The position numbers and the translations under genes are program-made. From Burkholderiales bacterium (GTDB lineage: Bacteria; Pseudomonadota; Gammaproteobacteria; Burkholderiales; Burkholderiaceae_E): 39,280 nucleotides of DNA. The DNA lies in contig JADCHE010000057.1 of the NCBI GenBank assembly GCA_020248665.1, forward strand, positions 1 to 39,280. The letters run 5' to 3'. Below, one piece after another: positions 15,955 through 24,144 of this stretch. Numbering within the stretch: position 1 is the first letter of the stretch; the number at the start of each line of letters is the position of its first letter. The notes under the pieces are model-generated. The model ran no database searches. It saw nothing but the letters and a program-made list of their open reading frames with translations, and was not told where the DNA came from.

Positions 15955-16830
15955 TCAGTCGAAGATCGCGGTCGTCTGATGGCTGACCGCGACCGGGCGG
16001 CGCGCGTCGTCCCAGACGCGCGCGGTCTGGCTGGTGTAGCCCGCCGCTGCGTGTCGGGTCTCGGTGTGCAGCATCAGCCAGGTGCGCGGATCGACGGTGC
16101 GCGAGTCGACGAGCAGCTCGAGCAGCCAGGTCAGCGACGCGCCCGGCGCGCGCTTCGAGAGCGTCGCCATCACCGGCGACGGCGGCAGGTCGCACAGCGC
16201 GACCACGTTCGCCTCGCGCACCTCGGGCGCGTCGAGCGCGGGCGGCAGCGGCGCGCCGCCCCGGCCCGGGTCGTCGCCGTCGACGGACTCGCGCAGTCGC
16301 GCCCACATCGACGAGGGCTTCATCGGCGAGCCGCTGTACGGCACGGCGCCGCCGGCCCAGCGCTGCCGGTAATGCTGCAGGAAGCCCGGCATCCGGTCGG
16401 GCAGGTACGGGGCCTCGCGCAGCTGCGCGGGCAGGCGCAGCTCGGACGGCATCGGCATGTCGGCGAGCGCCTTCGACTCGCGCGACGCGCCGTACATCCC
16501 GACCACCACCGCGGCCGGCCGGCCGCCGCTGTGCAGCGTGCACTGCACGTGCGTGATCGCGCGGCCGCGCCGCAGCACGAGCGCCTCGGCACGCGCCTCG
16601 CCCGGGTCGACCGACGCGACGAAGGTCATCTGCAGCGCGCGCAGCGGCAGCTCGGGTCCGACCGCGGCGCGCATCGCGAGCGCCGCGAACGCGCCCTGGA
16701 TGCCGCCGAAGGCGACGCGGCCCTGCAGCCAGTCGGTGGTCACGTCGGCGACGAAGGTGGCGCGGTCGCCGTCGGTGCGGGCCGGCCGCGAGACGATCGT
16801 CGAGAAGGTCCGCATCGAAGGAAAAGGCAT
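15955..16830 (-). CDS. TesB-like double-hotdog acyl-CoA thioesterase
   Basis: 291 residues from the ATG at 16830; a second ATG at 16815 is possible, and neither has a strong ribosome-binding site. The N-terminal hotdog contains WLQGRVAFGGIQGAFAALAMRAAV and FVASVDPGEARAEALVLRRGR; the C-terminal hotdog contains SLTWLLELLV and LMLHTETRHAAAGYTSQTARVWDDA, ending with HQTTAIFD. This matches TesB-like proteins that hydrolyse acyl-CoA. The substrate is unknown. It is divergent from metY with only 89 bp between the starts and is followed by the quinone oxidoreductase. Confidence 0.85.
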   Translation of the reverse strand: MPFPSMRTFSTIVSRPARTDGDRATFVADVTTDWLQGRVAFGGIQGAFAALAMRAAVGPELPLRALQMTFVASVDPGEARAEALVLRRGRAITHVQCTLHSGGRPAAVVVGMYGASRESKALADMPMPSELRLPAQLREAPYLPDRMPGFLQHYRQRWAGGAVPYSGSPMKPSSMWARLRESVDGDDPGRGGAPLPPALDAPEVREANVVALCDLPPSPVMATLSKRAPGASLTWLLELLVDSRTVDPRTWLMLHTETRHAAAGYTSQTARVWDDARRPVAVSHQTTAIFD

Positions 16831-16919
16831 GAGCTCGTGCCGGGCGCGCGGGGCGCCCCGAGACACCCGAGGATGCCACAATCGCCGCCCCGCCCCGTTC
16901 CGTTCCCCCAGGAGACCCC

Positions 16920-18197
16920 ATGCGCATCGAGACGCTCGCCGTGCACGCCGGCTACTCGCCCGACCCGACCACCAAGGCGGTCGCGGTGCCGATCTACCAG
17001 ACCGTCGCCTATGCGTTCGACAGCGCGCAGCACGGCGCCGACCTGTTCGACCTGAAGGTGCCGGGCAACATCTACACGCGGATCATGAACCCGACCGAGG
17101 ACGTGCTCGAGAAGCGGCTCGCCGCGCTCGAGGGTGGCATCGCCGCGCTCGCGCTCGCCTCGGGCATGGCCGCGATCACCTACGCGATCCAGACCATCGC
17201 CGAGGCCGGCGACAACATCGTGTCGGCCTCGCAACTCTACGGCGGCACCTACAACCTGTTCGCGCACACGCTGCCCCAGCAGGGCATCCAGACGCGCTTC
17301 GCCGACGCGCGCGACCCGGCCTCGTTCGCGAAGCTGATCGACGACCGCACGAAGGCGGTGTTCTGCGAGTCGATCGGCAACCCGCTCGGCAACGTCACCG
17401 ACTTCGCCGCGCTCGCCAAGGTCGCGCACGACGCGGGCGTGCCCCTGATCGTCGACAACACCGTGCCGAGCCCTTACCTGTGCCGGCCGTTCGAGCACGG
17501 CGCGGACATCGTCGTGCACTCGCTCACCAAGTACCTCGGCGGCCACGGCAACAGCGTCGCCGGCGCGATCGTCGATTCCGGGAAGTTCCCGTGGGCCGAC
17601 CACGCGAAGCGCTTCCCCCGGCTCAACGAGCCCGACGTCTCGTACCACGGCGTCGTCTACACGCAGGCGCTCGGGCCGGCCGCCTACATCGGCCGCGCGC
17701 GCGTCGTGCCGCTGCGCAACACCGGCGCGGCGATCTCGCCGATGAACGCGTTCCTGATCCTGCAGGGCATCGAGACGCTCGCGCTGCGGATGGAGCGCAC
17801 CTGCGAGAACGCGCTCGCGATCGCGAGGTATCTGCGGTCGCACCCGAAGGTCGAGTCGGTCAACTACGCGGGCCTGCCCGACCATCCGGAACACGCGCTG
17901 GTGCAGCGCTACATGGGCGGGCGTGCGAGCGGCATCCTGTCGTTCACGCTGAAGGGCGAGGCCGGGCGCGAGGGTGGCGCGCGCTTCCTCGACGCGCTGA
18001 AGCTGTTCACGCGGCTGGTCAACATCGGCGACGCGAAGTCGCTCGCGACGCACCCGGCCTCGACCACGCACCGGCAGCTGAACCCGCAGGAGCTCGCGAA
18101 GGCGGGCGTCTCCGAGGGCATGGTGCGGCTGTCGGTCGGCATCGAGCACGTCGAGGACCTGCGCGAGGACCTGGAGCAGGCGCTCGCGGCCGTCTGA
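16920..18197 (+). CDS. metY: O-acetylhomoserine sulfhydrylase (MetY)
   Basis: 425 residues, the usual MetY length (cystathionine gamma-synthases are nearer 380-400). The PLP lysine is Lys204 in [15 protein letters not shown]. Other family features are [25 protein letters not shown] at the start, [24 protein letters not shown] and [19 protein letters not shown]. It makes homocysteine from O-acetylhomoserine and sulfide, feeding the methionine synthase 4.4 kb upstream. CAGGAGACC precedes the ATG. The leader is too short for a SAM riboswitch. An inverted repeat ACGGAC/GTCCGT (18198-18218) follows the stop and may be a weak terminator. Confidence 0.93.
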   Translation: MRIETLAVHAGYSPDPTTKAVAVPIYQTVAYAFDSAQHGADLFDLKVPGNIYTRIMNPTEDVLEKRLAALEGGIAALALASGMAAITYAIQTIAEAGDNIVSASQLYGGTYNLFAHTLPQQGIQTRFADARDPASFAKLIDDRTKAVFCESIGNPLGNVTDFAALAKVAHDAGVPLIVDNTVPSPYLCRPFEHGADIVVHSLTKYLGGHGNSVAGAIVDSGKFPWADHAKRFPRLNEPDVSYHGVVYTQALGPAAYIGRARVVPLRNTGAAISPMNAFLILQGIETLALRMERTCENALAIARYLRSHPKVESVNYAGLPDHPEHALVQRYMGGRASGILSFTLKGEAGREGGARFLDALKLFTRLVNIGDAKSLATHPASTTHRQLNPQELAKAGVSEGMVRLSVGIEHVEDLREDLEQALAAV

Positions 18198-18359
18198 ACG
18201 GACCGATCGACCGTCCGTCCCGATGTGACCGTTCCGAGACCGAAGCGCCGCGCAAGCGATCCCGTACCGACCCGGGATCGATCCGTGGCGCGACCACACT
18301 GGCTCCATGGACGCCACGCACGGTGCGCGGCGTCGGACACCCACCCACAGGAGCCTCGC

Positions 18360-18536
18360 ATGAAGACCTTCGCCAAGTTCGCCGCCCCCGTCGCCCTCGT
18401 CCTCGCGTCCTTCGGCGCGCAGGCTGGCGAAGGCCCGGCCCAGATCGAGATCCAGCAGCCCGTCGTGCAGTCGGGCGCCCCGGCGCCGGCCGCGAAGGCC
18501 ACCGCGCAGCAGCAGCCCATCCTGCCGGGCGCCTGA
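18360..18536 (+). CDS. Small secreted protein of unknown function
   Basis: 58 residues. A clear signal peptide (MKTFAKFAAPVALVLASFGAQA) leaves a mature peptide of about 36 residues, GEGPAQIEIQQPVVQSGAPAPAAKATAQQQPILPGA in composition terms: rich in Gln, Pro and Ala, no cysteine, no net charge. CAGGAG lies 8-13 bp before the ATG. I do not recognise a family. It sits alone between metY and the c-subunit gene. The coding signal rests on the signal peptide and ribosome-binding site. Confidence 0.6.
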   Translation: MKTFAKFAAPVALVLASFGAQAGEGPAQIEIQQPVVQSGAPAPAAKATAQQQPILPGA

Positions 18537-18639
18537 CGCCCGCCGCGGCCGGCCGCGCGCCGGCACGCACCGACCGACGCCCGCAGCGCCCCCGTGCGCC
18601 GCGGGCGCCGTCGCGTCCGGAGCCGCCCGCGTCGGATGA

Positions 18640-18954
<315 letters not shown>

Positions 18955-19056
18955 GCCGCGGCGGGCGCGACCCCTCGGTTCGCCGGGCGGCGCACCCGGC
19001 GCGACGCCCGCGCCGTCCGCGTGCGAGCATCGGGTCGCACGATGGAGGCGACCGCG

Positions 19057-19908
19057 ATGGGCGACGGCACCAAGGCCACCAGGGCCACGAAGGACAAGCG
19101 CGGCGAGGGACGGGCGGACGTACCGCAGGACCGGGTGCACCTCTCGAAGAAGGACTACGAGGCCCGCCTCGAGCCGCTCGAGCTCGAACTGAACCGGCTC
19201 GCGCGCTGGGTGCAGGCCACCGGCGCGCGCGTGCTGGTGCTCTTCGAGGGCCGCGACGCCGCGGGCAAGGGCGGCGCGATCAGCGCGATCTCCGACGTGC
19301 TGAACCCGCGGCAGTGCCACGTCGTCGCGCTGCCGAAGCCCGACGAGGTCGAGCGCACGCAGTGGTACTTCCAGCGCTACGTGCCGCACCTGCCCGCGTC
19401 CGGACAGATCGTGCTGTTCGACCGCAGCTGGTACAACCGCGCCGGCGTCGAGCGCGTCATGGGCTGGTGCACCGACGACGAGTACCGCCACTTCCTGCGC
19501 CAGGCGCCGGTGTTCGAGAAGATGCTGGTCGAGGACGGGATCCTGCTCTTCAAGTACTGGCTGACCGTGGACCAGGCGCGCCAGGAGGAGCGCTTCCGCG
19601 AGCGGCTGGAGGATCCGCTCAAGCGCTGGAAGCTGTCGCCGATCGACCTGAAGTCGCGCGAGAAGTACCGCGAGTACGGCAAGGCGCGCGACGCGATGCT
19701 GAAGGCGACCCACACGAAGCACGCGCCGTGGACCCTGGTCGAATTCGACGACCAGCGGCTCGGCCGCCTGACGCTGATCCGCGACCTGCTCGACCGCGTG
19801 CGGGACGGCGACGTGCCGCCCGAGACGGTCGAGTTCCCGCCGCTGCCTGGGCCGCCCCAGCGCGAACGCTTCGACGGGCCGCTCAGGCCGATCCCGCCGG
19901 CGCGCTGA
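19057..19908 (+). CDS. ppk2: Polyphosphate kinase 2 (PPK2), single-domain
   Basis: 283 residues from the ATG at 19057, chosen because GGAGG lies 8 bp upstream; an ATG at 19042 and a GTG at 19021 are also in frame. The Walker A loop is FEGRDAAGKGGAI (Lys71), the Walker B segment is FDRSWYNRAGVERVMG (Asp122), and the lid region with RQEERFRERLEDPLKRWKLSPID follows. This is the one-domain PPK2 layout, transferring phosphate between polyphosphate and nucleoside di- or monophosphates in the cytoplasm. The N-terminal 30 residues are charged and low complexity. It follows the lone subunit c gene by 102 bp. Confidence 0.93.
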   Translation: MGDGTKATRATKDKRGEGRADVPQDRVHLSKKDYEARLEPLELELNRLARWVQATGARVLVLFEGRDAAGKGGAISAISDVLNPRQCHVVALPKPDEVERTQWYFQRYVPHLPASGQIVLFDRSWYNRAGVERVMGWCTDDEYRHFLRQAPVFEKMLVEDGILLFKYWLTVDQARQEERFRERLEDPLKRWKLSPIDLKSREKYREYGKARDAMLKATHTKHAPWTLVEFDDQRLGRLTLIRDLLDRVRDGDVPPETVEFPPLPGPPQRERFDGPLRPIPPAR

Positions 19909-19927
19909 GGCGAGCGGCCGCGCGCCG

Positions 19928-20167
19928 CTAGAGCCGGTTGTGCGTGCCGTCGCACAGCGGCGCGCGTGCGGAGCGCTTGCAGCCGCAGAACCAGACCTTG
20001 CCGTCGTGGGCGGCGGTGTACTTCACGGGTTCGAAGCCGGTGCCGCGGTGGCTGCCGTCGCAGAACGGCTGCTTCGCGCTGCGCCCGCAGGCGCACCACC
20101 AGTAATCGGTGCCGGCCTTGACGTCGACGGGCAGGGGCGAGGTCATCGGGGTCTCGGGTGTGCTCAT
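19928..20167 (-). CDS. Double CDGSH iron-sulfur protein
   Basis: 79 residues with two complete CDGSH [2Fe-2S] motifs: WCACGRSAKQPFCDGSH and FCGCKRSARAPLCDGTH, each C-x-C ... P-x-C-D-G-(S/T)-H. Each would hold one cluster with three cysteines and one histidine. Prokaryotic members of this kind are soluble and their roles (redox or cluster transfer) are mostly unknown. The start at 20167 is the first ATG; an alternative is the Met at residue 8. It is convergent with ppk2 and divergent from the rhodanese lipoprotein gene. The 255 bp to that gene show no clear promoter. Confidence 0.88.
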   Translation of the reverse strand: MSTPETPMTSPLPVDVKAGTDYWWCACGRSAKQPFCDGSHRGTGFEPVKYTAAHDGKVWFCGCKRSARAPLCDGTHNRL

Positions 20168-20422
20168 CGTGGCCTGGTGCGATCGCCCCGGGCGTCGGGA
20201 CGCGCCCGGAGTCTAGTCGCGTCCTCCGCGGGACCGTCCGTGCCCGAGTCGGCTGCACGGACATCGCGGCCGGGCGTCGACGCGCCGGGTTGACGACGGT
20301 CAAGCCTGCCGCGCGCGAGCCGCTCCCGCTGTGGCGGCGTTGCGCGGGATCAATCCTCGCGGACGCGACCGGCGCGACGCTCCTTCGCGAGCCCCGATCC
20401 CACCTCGACGAAGGAGACCCTC

Positions 20423-21415
20423 GTGGACCGCTCCCCGACCGTGTTCGATGTCCTCCGGCGCCGCGTGCTGGCGCCCTTGGCGCTGACCCTCACCGCGACC
20501 GGATGCGTGCAGGCGCCGCCCGCGCCCGGCTCGCCGGCCGCGCCGTCCGCCGCGGCACCGGCCGTCGCATCCGCTCCCGCTGCGCCGGCGGCCGCACCCG
20601 CCCTGCCGCCCTCGGTGGTCGCCCTCGGTGCGGCCGCGAAGCGCCAGGTGCCGATGCTGGATGTCGCGGGGCTCGAGGCGGCGATCGGGGGCGGTCGCGC
20701 CGGGCTCCTCGTCGACGTCAGGGAGCCCGACGAGTACGCGGCCGGCCACCTGCCCGGCGCGATCAACATCCCCCGCGGCACGATCGAGATCGCGATCTGG
20801 CCGCGCGTCGGCGGCGCGTCCACGCCCGACCTCGCGCGGCCGATCACGCTGTACTGCGGGACCGGACTGCGCTGCGCGCTGGCGGCGCGGTCGCTGCGCG
20901 AGTTGGGGTTCACCGCCGTATCGGCGGTGGAAATGCGGTTCCCGGCGGACTGGGTGAAGGCGGGGCTGCCGATCGAGCGCTCGCCCGACCCGGTGTGGGT
21001 CGTCGCGCGCGAGCTGCGCCTGCCCGTGCCGGCCCCAGCCGTCTGGGCGACCGTGCGACCGTTCGACCGGCTGCACGTGTGGCACCCGACGATGGCGTCG
21101 ACGCGGATGGACGGCGACCCGTCGCGACCGGGCGCCGTGCGCGAGCTGACGACGAAGTCCGGGGCGGTCGTGCGCGAGGAGCTGCTGTCGCTCGACGACG
21201 CGGCGATGACGGTGCAGTACCGGATCCTCGAGTCGCCGCTGCCGGCCCGCGACGTGATCGCGACGCTGCGGGTGATCCCGGTCGCCGAGGGCTCGCTCGT
21301 CGTCTGGAGCTCCAGCTTCCGGCCGCGCGGCGAGGCGAAGCAGGCGCCCACCCGGGCGGCGGTCGCGTCGATCTACGAGGCCGGCTTGAAGGGCCTGGGC
21401 GAGACGGTGCGCTGA
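20423..21415 (+). CDS. Lipoprotein with rhodanese domain fused to an SRPBCC domain
   Basis: 330 residues, GTG start with AAGGAGA upstream. Residues 1-28 are a lipoprotein signal with the acceptor Cys28 (LTATGC). A linker of Ala and Pro (30-62) leads to a rhodanese domain (about 75-170) with LLVDVREPDEYAAGHLPGAINIPRG and the active loop YCGTGLR (Cys145, Arg150). Residues about 185-330 look like an SRPBCC/polyketide-cyclase fold (LPVPAPAVWATVRPFDRLHVWHP, then VREELLSLDDAAMTVQYRILESPLP). The protein should be membrane-anchored in the periplasm, handling sulfane sulfur, with the SRPBCC part binding a hydrophobic ligand. I do not know this fusion. Confidence 0.82.
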   Translation: MDRSPTVFDVLRRRVLAPLALTLTATGCVQAPPAPGSPAAPSAAAPAVASAPAAPAAAPALPPSVVALGAAAKRQVPMLDVAGLEAAIGGGRAGLLVDVREPDEYAAGHLPGAINIPRGTIEIAIWPRVGGASTPDLARPITLYCGTGLRCALAARSLRELGFTAVSAVEMRFPADWVKAGLPIERSPDPVWVVARELRLPVPAPAVWATVRPFDRLHVWHPTMASTRMDGDPSRPGAVRELTTKSGAVVREELLSLDDAAMTVQYRILESPLPARDVIATLRVIPVAEGSLVVWSSSFRPRGEAKQAPTRAAVASIYEAGLKGLGETVR

Positions 21416-21537
21416 AGGCCCGGCCGGCGCGTCTTCGGGCGCGACCCGCACCGCCCGATCGGCGCGGATCGCCCGGTTGACGGGGTCGGTGGCCCGTGCC
21501 ATCTTCGGCGCCCCTTTGCCCCCGAGCGCGCCGCGCC

Positions 21538-21768
21538 ATGCCCGCCCCCGACGTGCGCACCGACCCGAGCTTCCTCTCCGACTTCGCCGCCGCGTGGAAC
21601 GAGCACGACGTCGATCGGCTGATGGCGTTCATGGCCGACGACTGCGAGTTCCGCACCGCCGACGGCGCCGCGCTCGAGGTCGACTGCGTCGACGTGTCCA
21701 CCTTCCACGACGGCCGCATCGCGATGAAGGACACCTTCCTCGAGACGCGGATCGCCCGCACGCCCTGA
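21538..21768 (+). CDS. Shortened NTF2/SnoaL-like protein
   Basis: 76 residues. The first part, FLSDFAAAWNEHDVDRLMAFMADDCEF, is the N-terminal helix-strand of a SnoaL-like NTF2 fold, and the last part, VDCVDVSTFHDGRIAMKDTFLETR, is its final two strands. The middle of the fold, some 50 residues in usual family members, is absent, and the frame is kept. It is probably an internally deleted gene and may not fold as a normal cone-shaped NTF2 domain. It begins a short plus-strand run with the DUF3830 and glutathione transferase genes. Confidence 0.6.
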   Translation: MPAPDVRTDPSFLSDFAAAWNEHDVDRLMAFMADDCEFRTADGAALEVDCVDVSTFHDGRIAMKDTFLETRIARTP

Positions 21769-21784
21769 ACCCACCGCCACGCCC

Positions 21785-22195
21785 ATGAGCCGAATCCTCA
21801 TCACCGCCGCCGGTCGCCGCTTCGTGGCCGAGACCAACCCCGACGCGCCGAAGACCGTCGAGGCGTTCATGAAGCTGCTGCCCTACCGGCAGAAGATCAT
21901 CCACGTGCGCTGGAGCGGCGAGGCCTGCTGGATCCCGCTCGGCGACTTCGAGCTCGGCGTCGGATTCGAGAACCACACCTGCCACCCCTCGGTCGGAGAC
22001 GTGCTGTTCTACCCCGGCGGCTTCAGCGAGACCGAGATCCTGCTCGCCTACGGCTCGTGCTCGTTCGCCTCGAAGATGGGCCCGCTCGCGGGCAACCACT
22101 TCCTGACCATCGTCGAAGGCAGGGAGCAGCTGCGCCCGATGGGCGTCGAGGTGCTGTGGGAAGGGGCGAAGGACATCGTGTTCGAGAAGCTCTGA
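21785..22195 (+). CDS. DUF3830 family (cyclophilin-like fold) protein
   Basis: 136 residues matching DUF3830: RILITAAGRRFVAE at the start, TVEAFMKLLPYRQKIIHVRWSGEACWIPLGDF in the middle and ENHTCHPSVGDVLFYPGGFSETEILLAYG. These proteins have a cyclophilin-like beta-barrel and often lie in catabolic operons of Burkholderiales; no activity is established. It starts 16 bp after the shortened NTF2-like gene and is followed 25 bp later by the glutathione transferase, so the three are probably one transcript. Confidence 0.85.
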   Translation: MSRILITAAGRRFVAETNPDAPKTVEAFMKLLPYRQKIIHVRWSGEACWIPLGDFELGVGFENHTCHPSVGDVLFYPGGFSETEILLAYGSCSFASKMGPLAGNHFLTIVEGREQLRPMGVEVLWEGAKDIVFEKL

Positions 22196-22220
22196 CCCAC
22201 ACCGATCGAGGAGAAGATCC

Positions 22221-22919
22221 GTGCTGAAGTTCTGGTACAACAACGCGCCCAATCCGATGAAGGTCGCGCTGATGCTCGAGGAGCTCGGCGTGCCCTACGA
22301 GCCGATCCCGGTCGACACCCGCAAGGGCGAGCAGCACGCCGAGGCGTTCCGCGCGGTGAACCCGAACGCGAAGGTGCCGGCGATCGAGGACGACGGCATC
22401 GTGGTGTTCGACAGCAACGCGATCCTGCTGTGGCTGGGCGACAAGCACGGCCGCTTCGTGCCGGCCGACCTGCGTTCGCCGGCGCGCGCCGAGATGCTGA
22501 GCTGGCTGATGTTCGTCGCGAGCGGCATCGGCCCGTACTCGGGCCAGGCGGTGCACTTCCGCGTCGCCGCGCCCGAGCCGAAGGCCTACGCGCTGAACCG
22601 CTACGACTTCGAGGCGCACCGCCACTGGAAGATCCTCGACGACCGGCTCGCCTCGCGCCGCTGGCTCGCCGGCGACGACTACGGCATCGCCGACATGGCC
22701 TTCTGGGGCTGGGCGCGGCTCGTGCCCTTCGTGCTGGGCGTCGAGAATCCGTGGACGCAGTACCCGAACGTCAAGCGCCTGCTCGACGAGATCTCGGCGC
22801 GTCCGGCGGCTGCGCGCGTCGAGGCGCTGCGCAACAGCCACCAGTTCAAGACCGAGAACGACGCCGAGGCGATGCGGGCGATGTTCCCGCAGAACGAGCG
22901 GCTGAAGAGCGCGGGCTGA
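22221..22919 (+). CDS. Glutathione S-transferase (YfcG-like)
   Basis: 232 residues, GTG start with GAGGAGAAG upstream. The N-terminal thioredoxin-like domain (about 1-80) contains WYNNAPNPMKVALMLEELGVPYE, the cis-proline in KVPAIED and the glutathione-binding DSNAILLWLGD. The helical C-terminal domain has WLMFVASGIGPYSGQ, LDDRLASRRWLAGDDYGIADMAFWGW, with the N-capping box Asp. This resembles the Nu-class disulfide-bond oxidoreductases. It would act on a glutathione adduct or disulfide in the cytoplasm. Convergent with the DUF1254 gene. Confidence 0.9.
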   Translation: MLKFWYNNAPNPMKVALMLEELGVPYEPIPVDTRKGEQHAEAFRAVNPNAKVPAIEDDGIVVFDSNAILLWLGDKHGRFVPADLRSPARAEMLSWLMFVASGIGPYSGQAVHFRVAAPEPKAYALNRYDFEAHRHWKILDDRLASRRWLAGDDYGIADMAFWGWARLVPFVLGVENPWTQYPNVKRLLDEISARPAAARVEALRNSHQFKTENDAEAMRAMFPQNERLKSAG

Positions 22920-22964
22920 GGGCACGGGCGAACCGGGCGCAGGCCCCCTTCGCCGCTCGACTGG

Positions 22965-22996
22965 CCGGCGTGCGCGGGCACCCCGCGCAGCGCCGG
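22965..22996. terminator. Long hairpin between two convergent genes
   Basis: CCGGCG-TGCGCGGG (22965-22978), loop CAC, CCCGCGCA-g-CGCCGG (22982-22996) forms a 14-bp stem with one bulged G. It ends exactly before the stop codon of the DUF1254 gene and lies 46 bp after the glutathione transferase stop. No U-tract on either strand; it probably blocks read-through by structure. Confidence 0.45.
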
Positions 22997-23542
22997 TCAG
23001 CGCGCCGCCGCCTCGCGGATCGGCTCGCAGCGCAGCGAGCGCCGCGCGGCCTCGGCCGCCTCGCGCTGCGAGGCGCCGCCCTCGAGGTGCACGCGCATCA
23101 GCAGCAGCCCGCGCGCGCTCGGCGAGTCGACGCGCGTCGCACCGCCGGGCAGCGCGACCGGGGCCGCGCCGATGCGCGCGAGCACCAGGTCCACCGGCCG
23201 CCCGGCCGCGCCGCGGTCGTTCAGCACGAACCAGGTGTCGGTGTCCGACGCGTACAGCGCGATCGACCAGTAGCCCGGCGCGCCGGGCTCGGCGCGCACG
23301 CGCAGCGGCGCGGCCGACACGTCGTACGCGCACAGCGCGTACAGCAGGTCCGGGTTCGGCAGCACGACGCGGCGTGCGCCCGCGTCGACCGGCGGCGGCC
23401 GCAGCACGCCGTCCCCCGCCTCGGCGACCACGCCCGAGATCACGCGCTGCATGATCGCCCGCGGCAACGCCCACACCGCGAGCGCGTGCACCGCGACGGC
23501 GACGGCGACGAACGCCGCAACGCGCAGCGCGCGGCCGCTCAC
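22997..23542 (-). CDS. Membrane-anchored DUF1254 protein
   Basis: 181 residues, GTG start overlapping the stop of the upstream gene (GTGA). One N-terminal membrane helix (about 6-28) is followed by a DUF1254-type domain with VVLPNPDLLYALCAYDVSAAPL, YWSIALYASDTDTWFVLNDR and, near the end, DSPSARGLLLMRVHLEGG. DUF1254 and DUF1214 usually occur as parts of one polypeptide; here they are two separate anchored proteins, with DUF1214 encoded first. Function is unknown; the domain would face the periplasm. Confidence 0.78.
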   Translation of the reverse strand: MSGRALRVAAFVAVAVAVHALAVWALPRAIMQRVISGVVAEAGDGVLRPPPVDAGARRVVLPNPDLLYALCAYDVSAAPLRVRAEPGAPGYWSIALYASDTDTWFVLNDRGAAGRPVDLVLARIGAAPVALPGGATRVDSPSARGLLLMRVHLEGGASQREAAEAARRSLRCEPIREAAAR

Positions 23543-24144
23543 CGGCACGCCCCGATCGGCTCGACGCGGGGCAGCGCGAGCCCGCGCGGATCGCGCGCGA
23601 CCGACGTGGCGGGCACGTAGAGCCGCAGCACCAGCACCAGACCGCGGTCGCCCGGCGTCGGCAGCCAGGCGCGCGCGGGTGGCTCGGGCGCGACGGGGCC
23701 GGTGACGATCTCGAAGCGAGCGCCGTCGGCCGCGTCGGCGCCGAACGCGTGCCGGCCGGCGTCGTTCGCGAACAGGAAGTGGTCGTCCGCGTAGGCGGCG
23801 ACGCTCCAGAAGCGCGCGCCCGGCACCGGTCCCGAGATCCGGTAGCGGCAGCGCGAGCGCAGCGGCGCGCCGTTCGCGTCGGTGCGCGCGAGCCAGTACA
23901 TCGTCTCGTCGCGGCCGAGCGCGAGCAGCCCGCCGACCGCGACCAGCGCGCGCACGTACGGGCCGGCCTGCGCCGTGCCGATGCGCTCGTCGAAGACCCA
24001 GCCGTCGCGCGCAGGCAGCGCTCGGCCGGCGACCCACAGCGTCGCCGCGGCGCTCGCCACGCCGAGCACGACCGCGAGCACGAACCACGCGAGCGCGCGC
24101 AGCGTACGTCGCCCGCGCGACGCTACGGCGGCCGCGACGCTCAC
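23539..24144 (-). CDS. Membrane-anchored DUF1214 protein
   Basis: 201 residues. One N-terminal membrane helix (about 14-40) is followed by a DUF1214-like domain: YWLARTDANGAPLRSRCRYRISGPVPGARFWSVAAYADDHFLFAND, then WLPTPGDRGLVLVLRLYVP near the end. It overlaps the SDR gene stop by 4 nt (ATGA) and the DUF1254 start by 4 nt (GTGA), so all three should be translated as a coupled unit. The role of DUF1214/1254 proteins is not established. Confidence 0.8.
   Translation of the reverse strand: MSVAAAVASRGRRTLRALAWFVLAVVLGVASAAATLWVAGRALPARDGWVFDERIGTAQAGPYVRALVAVGGLLALGRDETMYWLARTDANGAPLRSRCRYRISGPVPGARFWSVAAYADDHFLFANDAGRHAFGADAADGARFEIVTGPVAPEPPARAWLPTPGDRGLVLVLRLYVPATSVARDPRGLALPRVEPIGACR

Noticed and set aside
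18258-18279. Inverted repeat GATCCCG/CGGGATC between metY and the small secreted protein gene
   Set aside because: 7-bp stem, no U-tract, no link to either gene end; too weak to call.
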